Of a stretch of DNA of 6,235 bases, positions 1-4,989 are shown one piece after another. The first letter of the stretch is position 1. Every line of letters starts with the position of its first letter. The DNA comes from Myxococcota bacterium (lineage in GTDB: Bacteria; Myxococcota; UBA4151), in NCBI GenBank assembly GCA_028823075.1, contig JAPKCE010000118.1:1-6235 (forward strand). Direction: 5' to 3'. The notes below the pieces were generated by a model. The model did not search any database. It was not told where the DNA came from and saw nothing but the letters and a program-made list of their open reading frames with translations. The position numbers and the translations under genes are program-made.

Positions 1-1118
1 GTAATGGTGGTGCGCTCGGTATCGGCGAAACAGCGATCGAGAAAGCTGCGCCCACCTCTTTGGTGGGGGTTCCAGCGGCTCAAAATTTCGGTTGGATCGA
101 AGGAGGTCGAGTTGCTTCTTCATGCGTCTTGGCCGAGGGCGGTCGGGTGGTTTGTTGGGGGAGGGATGACTCCGGGCAGGTCGGTGATGGGCCGGACAGC
201 GATGGCGTCATGGACCCCACCTATGTTGTTGGCCTTGAGTCTGCCGTCGATGTGAGCTCGCGTGGATTTCACGCCTGCGCCGCAGTAGCGAGCGGACAGG
301 TCTTTTGTTGGGGGCTCAACTATGACGGCCAACTGGGTGACGGAGGTGAGGAAAGCGCTTCGGCTCCTGTCGAGGTCCTTGGTCTTACCAATATCGTCGA
401 GGTTGTCGTGGCTGTTTCCTTTAGTTGCGGTCGTTCGGCAACTGGAACGGTCTCTTGTTGGGGGAACAATGACCAAGGCCAGATCGGTGATGGGACTGCC
501 ATTAAACGCAATCGCCCGGTTGCGGTCCAGGGACTGGACCGGGTTGAGCAACTTAGCCTAGCCGGTGATACGGCCTGTGCGCTCAAGGCTGACGGCCGGG
601 TGGCTTGTTGGGGGGCTAATACTCTAGCAAATCTGTTCCTGGGGAGAGGTATGTCGCACAGCTTGACACCGGTCATCATGGACGGCCTGGAGGGGATTGC
701 ACATCTCAGCGTGGGCGAAACCCATTCCTGTGCGGTTCGTCGCGACGGCAGGACAACCTGTTGGGGGGGGGTGTCCCAAACGGTTAGCCTCGGCGGCTCC
801 GGGGTTGATGATTTCGAACCGATTGCTGACCTCCCACTTGCCCAGAAGGTCTGCACCGGCGACACGCACAGTTGTGCGCTTCTGGTCGACGGCCGAGTCC
901 AATGCTGGGGCGCGAATCGGAACGGGCAATGCGGTGTAGAGGTGGGCGACACCGTGACGCCGGACGGTGATCCGATCGCTAATTTGGCGGGTGTTACGGA
1001 CCTTACCTGCGCCGATTACACATCCTGCGCACTTCTCGCGGACGGCCGTATTCAATGCTGGGGTATAATGCCTCGAACCACCGGCGCCGAAAAGCAGTAT
1101 GTGGTGGGCTTACCTTGA
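1..1118 (+). CDS. RCC1-type beta-propeller repeat protein, C-terminal part (5' end outside window)
   Basis: The reading frame is open from the left edge (first whole codon at base 3) to TGA at 1116-1118, giving 371 visible residues; the true start lies upstream. The protein is almost entirely RCC1-like repeats. Seven Cys-Trp-Gly motifs start at bases 153, 306, 456, 606, 759, 903 and 1056, which is a period of 48-51 residues. Each is preceded by another cysteine nine residues earlier (for example SCALLADGRIQCWG) and most are followed by a GQxGDG-like turn. The first residues (NGGALGIG) are the tail of an eighth blade. Known RCC1 repeats build seven-bladed propellers used for protein or ligand binding. 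The regular Cys pair per blade suggests disulfides and hence an exported protein; this is inference, because the N-terminus is missing. The last blade lacks the GQLGDG turn, and the chain ends in VVGLP, a usual blade-end position. It converges on the lyase-like gene. Binding partner unknown. The TTG at base 60 is internal to the frame and not a credible start. Confidence 0.9.
   Translation, partial: NGGALGIGETAIEKAAPTSLVGVPAAQNFGWIEGGRVASSCVLAEGGRVVCWGRDDSGQVGDGPDSDGVMDPTYVVGLESAVDVSSRGFHACAAVASGQVFCWGLNYDGQLGDGGEESASAPVEVLGLTNIVEVVVAVSFSCGRSATGTVSCWGNNDQGQIGDGTAIKRNRPVAVQGLDRVEQLSLAGDTACALKADGRVACWGANTLANLFLGRGMSHSLTPVIMDGLEGIAHLSVGETHSCAVRRDGRTTCWGGVSQTVSLGGSGVDDFEPIADLPLAQKVCTGDTHSCALLVDGRVQCWGANRNGQCGVEVGDTVTPDGDPIANLAGVTDLTCADYTSCALLADGRIQCWGIMPRTTGAEKQYVVGLP
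153..1064 (+). repeat. Degenerate 144-153 bp coding repeat (RCC1 blades)
   Basis: The Cys-Trp-Gly codons recur at 153, 306, 456, 606, 759, 903 and 1056, with steps of 153, 150, 150, 153, 144 and 153 bp. Conservation is strongest over the C-X9-C-W-G hairpin and weak elsewhere, so this is an old protein-level repeat and not a recent DNA tandem duplication. Five of the seven copies use TGT TGG GGG; the last two use TGC TGG GGC or GGT. Confidence 0.85.
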
Positions 1119-1332
1119 GTTGATGTCGGCCGCTGCGGCGGTCTCGGTTTCCGCTCGTGCCCAGCAAATAATCAGCCAACCACCGCCAAAAGGTCGCCGC
1201 TTTGAACCTATCGACAAGCACCCGAGTGGCTGGGTGAGGGATTTGGCCGGGTAGGGGCATGTCGCTTCGGGCTAACCATCGTTTTGTTCGCTGCAACGAA
1301 GCATTTTAGTAGATGCCAATACAGCCACACCG
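1119..1332. other. Convergent intergenic spacer, no gene recognised
   Basis: This 214-bp stretch separates the 3' ends of the RCC1 gene and the lyase-like gene. I see no credible gene or RNA. Short hairpins occur: GCCG/CGGC at 1129-1139 and CACCC/GGGTG at 1219-1236 with an 8-nt loop. Neither is followed by a T-run on either strand. In the frame of the RCC1 gene, translation past the stop stays open for 28 codons to TGA at 1203-1205 (see findings). Confidence 0.6.
1285..1307 (+). terminator. Weak candidate rho-independent terminator for the RCC1 gene
   Basis: TGTTCG (1285-1290) can pair with CGAAGCA (1297-1303) with one bulged base around a CTGCAA loop, and TTTT follows at 1304-1307. The stem is short and bulged and lies about 165 bp after the stop codon. 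It is the only hairpin plus T-run in the spacer. Rho-dependent termination is an equally good explanation. Confidence 0.2.
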
Positions 1333-4300
1333 TCAATGTTCAAGCACCGAAACGAGTTGGTTTGCTGGTGAGAAGCCAAGCGTTAGGGTGGGGGTTCCGT
1401 CGATGTCGAGGCGCGCACAACGCGCCGCGGCGCAGGCGACCCAATTCCAGTTGGCTTGGGGCAGGTTATCCGCATGCGTCGCCGCGATCATCGCAAAAAC
1501 GCGGAGATCATCGGTAACGGGGGCTTCGGGGCGCCAGGCGATGCGCGCCCGAACGGTCGCGTTATTAAGCCGGTTGATCAGACTGATCTCGCCTTCGTCG
1601 ACAAAGCCACCTGGGCTGCGCGCCGTGCCGACGATCAGACCGGCGCTCTGAGCAGGCTGGTTATCCAGAGCGGCACAGCGCGGCACCAGGCGTAGGGTGG
1701 TCGGGGTGACGGTTCGCGCTAGACGAGTGTCTTGGCGAATGCAGTTGGGCTGAGGTTCACCCTCACCTTCGCTTTGCGTGTACCAATACTCAGCGACCGC
1801 CGCGCTGCCGCGGTCCTGGCGCACGGCAAAGTCATCGATGACGATGATCGTTCCTGACGCTAGGGGGAGAATTCGTCGGTGAAAGCTCTGCAGCCAGCCG
1901 AGCGCTGGATCGTCGCGACCGTAAACGCTGCTGCCATCGAGGACAAAGAACTGATGATCGCCGAGCCGTTCGGTCGTGATGGTGCCGGTTTCGCCGTCAA
2001 TCTGGCTGGTGTTGGTCGATGCATTACCGTTGTGCAGCGCTTCGGGAATCACCAGGGTGCTGTGTCCGGTAGGGTTTTGGTCAACCGGGTGGTCGGGTTC
2101 GGTCAAATAGCGCCGTCTGTCGAGCGTTCCGTAGCTAAAATCCCAAATTAGACGGTTACCAAAAGCGGTCCAAATTAGCGTGCCGAAATCGAGTTCGGTA
2201 TGCGGCGAGCTGTTCGGAATAGCGCTGACCGCGAGCATCACTTGATCGGCTTGGCGAAAGCGTGATGGCGCTACGCCTTGGAGACCTTCGGTGAAGGTGG
2301 TCGAGCCCGGCAAACCAATGCGAATGCCACCCCAACCGCCTTGTTCCCAGGCGCGGATTTCAACACCGTTTGGAATCATGCCCTGATCGTCGGCGCAGGA
2401 ACTGGCTATAGTATGCCAGTCGCGCGCCAGCGCGGGATGAACTCCCCAGGGGTCCGCCATGCCATGGTGGTAGTATTTATTGCTGAAGAATTGGTGTGCA
2501 AAACAGGGGTCGGGTTCAGCGTTCAAGCCGCGTTGTCTCGGCGAAGCCATATGCGCCAGCAGCGGCATAAAGGTTCCCCAGCCTCGCTTGGGCCACGCAT
2601 CGGCAAAATCGATGGTTTGACCGTCGGGCGCGATGAAAGCCATCGCCCAGTCAGCGAAGTTCGGAAAGTGCTCCCAAGGGATGCTCGATAGTTCGATTCC
2701 AAAGGCGCTTTTTGCCAGGCGGTCAACGATCATCAGCGGGTCAAAAGAGACCTGGCTGTACATCATCAGACCCTCTTCGTAGACGCCGTCGGATAAGTAG
2801 CTGTGGCGGTGTAACCAGAGCGATTGCAGGGCGCGCCACGCCACTTCAGGCGCTCGTTGATCCTCATGGTAGTAGGTGATCGCCCAATACATCGCTGCTT
2901 CGGCCAGTACGGGTGTCCAATTGTTGCCGTTATAAATCGCCCAGTGGGGCACATGAAAATGGACGAGAAAGGCGTCGATTTGTTCGCCGGTGACGCTGAG
3001 GATCTCGGCGTGTTGCTCGGCTGACAGGCGATCCCATAAAACGTCAGCGAGCAGCGTGTAGACGCGCATCGGCTCGCGGGTGCGCAGGTCGAAATCAAAA
3101 CCGTGGGTGTTCCACGGAGCGTTGCGAATACGCGCCATTTCGATGTCGATTAGAGCAGCGATTAATCGGTTGAGTTCAGCTTCACTGAATTGGCAATCGT
3201 CGCGTTGTAAGCGGCGACAGGCTCGTTCAAAGCGGATCATATGCAAGAGCCCTACGGCGCGCGTCACATTGAAAGACTGTGCTGCCTCACCATTGAGATA
3301 GGCGGCTGCGTCAGCGATGTCGGTGATCGATTCGGGCATCGTTTCCAGGCACGGCGATCCGCCTTTGGTAAAGTTATCCCAGAGATTGCGAATGTTAGGG
3401 ATTTCGCCCCAGCCTGAATGGCTCGGCCAGTTGGGTGATGCGCGGCAGGGCAAGGCATCGAATAGGGCATGCTCAGCCATCCATTGTGCGTCGTCACCGA
3501 ACAGTCTTGGATGGCTCTGGGGCGGTTCTCTTGGTGGGCTAAAATTAGACTCAGTTTGCAGCTTGGCGGAGACAAAACCAAGATGGCTGTAGGTCGCTGG
3601 TGCGTTACCGCAAAAGGCGTCGCTGCAGCCGCCGGGGTATTGGTGATAGGCGAGCAAACTCACCACCAACTCGCCGACGTTTTTGAGCGAGTCGGGCACA
3701 GCAACGCTGTAGTTCTGCGCTGCTGACCAACTCGGACTTGCGATCGGCTCATGCGGACCGGTGATCAACCAGCCCTGACAGTCGCCTGCACGTCCCCATA
3801 GGAGAAACAAACCGGCCTCGACGCGCTCGCTCCAGTCTTCACCTTCGGCCAAGGCGTTGCGCAGGCAGTTGCCGTCGTCGTCAGTATCCGCTGGGGCGCA
3901 GCGTTGCGGATGACTACCGAACAGGCGCGCCCAATTAACGCTGTAGGAGAACTTTACCGCGTGGTGCCCGTTTGGAATCGGAAAGCGCATGCGCACCCAG
4001 TTGGGTTCGCCAGTGATAGGAACGCGAATATTACCGGCCGGAAAGCGGTTGTAAAAGAGCAGGTCGTGCTGACCGTTCTGGACCGACTTTTCGCGCACTC
4101 GGCAATGTGCGGCGCGCAGATCGCCATCGGCGGGCACAAAACCGCCAGCTTGGATGCGCTGGGCGTCCCAGGCACTGGATAACTCGCAACTATTAGCAGC
4201 GCCGGGCACGATTGCCTCACCGCCTTGGGCGCGCAGTTCGTGGAACATCAACTCAGGCACCGGATCAGCAAAGGCGAGTTCGAGCGCTCGCTCCGGTAAC

Positions 4301-4653
4301 TCGGGGAGCAGGGTCGGCACTGCCGCCAGGGAGCCAGCAATTTGATTCCAAGGTGTTGGCTGGTCGCAATTGCCAACCGGGGGCGGCGGCGGCGGACCGA
4401 CGTCAGGCGTCGGCGCGGCGTCAGGCGTCGGCGCGGCGTCCATGAGCGGCATAACATCTGGACGCAGCAGCGAACCGGCGTCGTCTCCAGCGTCTTGTGC
4501 TGCGCCCGCGTCGGCTTGTGGAGCAGCATCTTGAAGGGCGTCCCGCGTTTGGACTTGGCCCGCGTCAGACGGAGTTATGGGTTCGGTCAGTTCCGTCGGC
4601 AGCTCGCTCACGCAGGCCGCGGTGCAGACGATCAGAATAGTGCTAAGTCGCAT
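1333..4653 (-). CDS. Predicted lipoprotein with heparinase II/III-like polysaccharide lyase module
   Basis: A complete 1106-residue protein. The ATG at 4653-4651 is chosen because AAAGG lies 5 nt upstream and an export signal follows directly. Residues 1-14 form a short signal (R2, hydrophobic core) ending in TAAC with Cys14 as the likely lipidated residue; Thr at -3 is not ideal, so a plain Sec signal is possible. Residues ~28-93 are a D/A/P-rich linker ending in six or more prolines. Residues ~190-365 look beta-rich and are not recognised. From HPRLFGD (381-387) the sequence resembles heparinase II/III-type lyases. An alpha-helical part contains NGNNWTPV (575-582) and SDGVYEEG (621-628). 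A C-terminal beta part contains HTELDFGTLIW (818-828), GNRLIWDFSYG (832-842), GHSTLVI (863-869) and RRILPLASGTIIVIDD (926-941). In characterised relatives the first His of the H-x-x-L-D motif and a Tyr in the D-G region take part in beta-elimination of uronic-acid polysaccharides; His818 and Tyr625 or Tyr632 are the candidates here. About 20 cysteines fit an exported protein. Substrate unknown; enzymatic activity is inferred. Confidence 0.85.
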   Translation of the reverse strand: MRLSTILIVCTAACVSELPTELTEPITPSDAGQVQTRDALQDAAPQADAGAAQDAGDDAGSLLRPDVMPLMDAAPTPDAAPTPDVGPPPPPPVGNCDQPTPWNQIAGSLAAVPTLLPELPERALELAFADPVPELMFHELRAQGGEAIVPGAANSCELSSAWDAQRIQAGGFVPADGDLRAAHCRVREKSVQNGQHDLLFYNRFPAGNIRVPITGEPNWVRMRFPIPNGHHAVKFSYSVNWARLFGSHPQRCAPADTDDDGNCLRNALAEGEDWSERVEAGLFLLWGRAGDCQGWLITGPHEPIASPSWSAAQNYSVAVPDSLKNVGELVVSLLAYHQYPGGCSDAFCGNAPATYSHLGFVSAKLQTESNFSPPREPPQSHPRLFGDDAQWMAEHALFDALPCRASPNWPSHSGWGEIPNIRNLWDNFTKGGSPCLETMPESITDIADAAAYLNGEAAQSFNVTRAVGLLHMIRFERACRRLQRDDCQFSEAELNRLIAALIDIEMARIRNAPWNTHGFDFDLRTREPMRVYTLLADVLWDRLSAEQHAEILSVTGEQIDAFLVHFHVPHWAIYNGNNWTPVLAEAAMYWAITYYHEDQRAPEVAWRALQSLWLHRHSYLSDGVYEEGLMMYSQVSFDPLMIVDRLAKSAFGIELSSIPWEHFPNFADWAMAFIAPDGQTIDFADAWPKRGWGTFMPLLAHMASPRQRGLNAEPDPCFAHQFFSNKYYHHGMADPWGVHPALARDWHTIASSCADDQGMIPNGVEIRAWEQGGWGGIRIGLPGSTTFTEGLQGVAPSRFRQADQVMLAVSAIPNSSPHTELDFGTLIWTAFGNRLIWDFSYGTLDRRRYLTEPDHPVDQNPTGHSTLVIPEALHNGNASTNTSQIDGETGTITTERLGDHQFFVLDGSSVYGRDDPALGWLQSFHRRILPLASGTIIVIDDFAVRQDRGSAAVAEYWYTQSEGEGEPQPNCIRQDTRLARTVTPTTLRLVPRCAALDNQPAQSAGLIVGTARSPGGFVDEGEISLINRLNNATVRARIAWRPEAPVTDDLRVFAMIAATHADNLPQANWNWVACAAARCARLDIDGTPTLTLGFSPANQLVSVLEH
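4401..4440 (-). repeat. Perfect 18-bp tandem repeat (2.2 copies) in the linker
   Basis: The 18-bp unit CGTCAGGCGTCGGCGCGG (plus-strand reading) occurs at 4401-4418 and again without a mismatch at 4419-4436, followed by four more bases of the unit. On the coding minus strand it gives DAAPTP repeated in the low-complexity linker after the lipoprotein signal. It sits beside a GGC-rich run (4379-4396) that encodes the polyproline stretch. The length is a multiple of three, so gain or loss of a unit would keep the frame. Confidence 0.9.
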
Positions 4654-4657
4654 GATG

Positions 4658-4663
4658 ACCTTT
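4658..4663 (-). promoter_or_regulatory. Ribosome binding site of the lyase-like gene
   Basis: The minus strand reads AAAGGT followed closely by the ATG at 4653. The AAAGG core is 5 nt from the start codon. This supports the chosen start, which is also the one that gives a lipoprotein-type signal peptide. Confidence 0.6.
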
Positions 4664-4686
4664 CGTGCTGGGCTCGATGCCTAGCG

Positions 4687-4716
4687 ATTATGGACAGCGC
4701 CATGCTCGGCGGTCAA
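4687..4716 (-). promoter_or_regulatory. Sigma-70-like promoter for the lyase-like gene
   Basis: On the minus strand TTGACC (4716-4711) is followed after an 18-bp spacer by CATAAT (4692-4687); each hexamer matches the consensus at five of six positions. Transcription would start near 4680, giving a leader of about 26 nt that carries the ribosome binding site. This is consensus matching only; sigma-factor preference in this lineage is not known from the window. Confidence 0.5.
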
Positions 4717-4806
4717 CGCTCGCGTCGCACTTCGCTATATAGGGCTAAGCTATCGAGTTTTTAGTTTCAGTCGGCTGCATCATCTCGCAAGACTCGGTTT
4801 GCTCTG

Positions 4807-4835
4807 TGCGGCGATACCACGCCGCATGCGCCGCA
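4807..4835. promoter_or_regulatory. GC-rich inverted repeat with a duplicated right arm
   Basis: TGCGGCG (4807-4813) is perfectly complementary to CGCCGCA at 4820-4826 (6-nt loop). The same heptamer CGCCGCA recurs at 4829-4835, so the left arm could pair with either copy. No T-run follows on either strand, so it is not a standard terminator. It lies between the two predicted promoters and could be an operator or just a structured element. Confidence 0.35.
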
Positions 4836-4842
4836 GTTTGAG

Positions 4843-4859
4843 GATTGACCGGTTCAATC
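4843..4859. promoter_or_regulatory. Operator-like dyad GATTGA-N5-TCAATC
   Basis: Two perfect 6-bp arms, GATTGA (4843-4848) and TCAATC (4854-4859), flank a 5-bp centre. The size and spacing are typical of sites bound by helix-turn-helix dimers. It lies near the middle of the divergent region, about 95 bp upstream of the predicted rightward start point. The regulator is not encoded in the window, so function is inference. Confidence 0.35.
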
Positions 4860-4938
4860 TGCACGACCTTTACGTTTCTGGGATGTAGCGATGACCGATA
4901 TTAACCAACTCCCCAGCGACCACAGTTAGTCTTGACGC

Positions 4939-4947
4939 TGGTACAAT
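4939..4947 (+). promoter_or_regulatory. Extended -10 promoter candidate for the rightward lipoprotein gene
   Basis: TGGTACAAT matches the extended -10 form TG-N-TATAAT with one mismatch. No good -35 lies 16-18 bp upstream, which extended -10 promoters tolerate. The nearby TTGACG (4932-4937) is too close to pair with it. A start near 4954 would give a leader of about 36 nt. Confidence 0.4.
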
Positions 4948-4978
4948 TTGGGGCCGATGGTAAAGAGGTCATCATCAT

Positions 4979-4982
4979 GAGG
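4979..4982 (+). promoter_or_regulatory. Ribosome binding site of the rightward lipoprotein gene
   Basis: GAGG is followed by a 7-nt spacer and the ATG at 4990, which fixes the start giving the lipoprotein signal. A second purine run, AGAGG (4964-4968), sits 8 nt before another ATG at 4977 in a different frame. Confidence 0.65.
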
Positions 4983-4989
4983 ACTTACC

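Larger units (their letters stand above)
4654..4989. other. Divergent intergenic regulatory region
   Basis: These 336 bp separate the start codons of two divergently read genes. No gene is supported. The region holds the leftward promoter (4687-4716), an AT-rich patch with TATATA (4736-4741) and a T-run near 4758-4762, two dyads (4807-4835 and 4843-4859), and the rightward extended -10 element (4939-4947). A 12-codon open frame at 4891-4929 lacks support. Confidence 0.6.

Noticed and set aside
320..952. 210-codon open frame on the minus strand
   Set aside because: It is antisense to the RCC1 repeats, and the Ser/Pro/Arg-rich product has no recognisable motif.
153..1064. Regular spacing in the left gene as a CRISPR-like or DNA tandem array
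   Set aside because: The repeat is conserved at the protein level (RCC1 blades), with variable DNA and no identical repeat-spacer pattern.
1129..1236. Small hairpins at 1129-1139 and 1219-1236 as terminators
   Set aside because: Stems are only 4-5 bp and neither is followed by a T-run on either strand.
4342..4764. 140-codon plus-strand frame reaching into the divergent region
   Set aside because: It mostly overlaps the signal and linker of the lyase-like gene on the opposite strand; the product is Arg-rich low complexity.
4891..4929. 12-codon open frame MTDINQLPSDHS in the divergent spacer
   Set aside because: It is too short and has no attenuator-like hairpin or regulatory codon run after it; it would also end upstream of the predicted promoter.
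4932..4960. TTGACG at 4932 as the -35 of a rightward promoter
   Set aside because: At 16-18 bp spacing the -10 positions read poorly (GATGGT at best, three of six); the TG-N-TACAAT element is a better fit.
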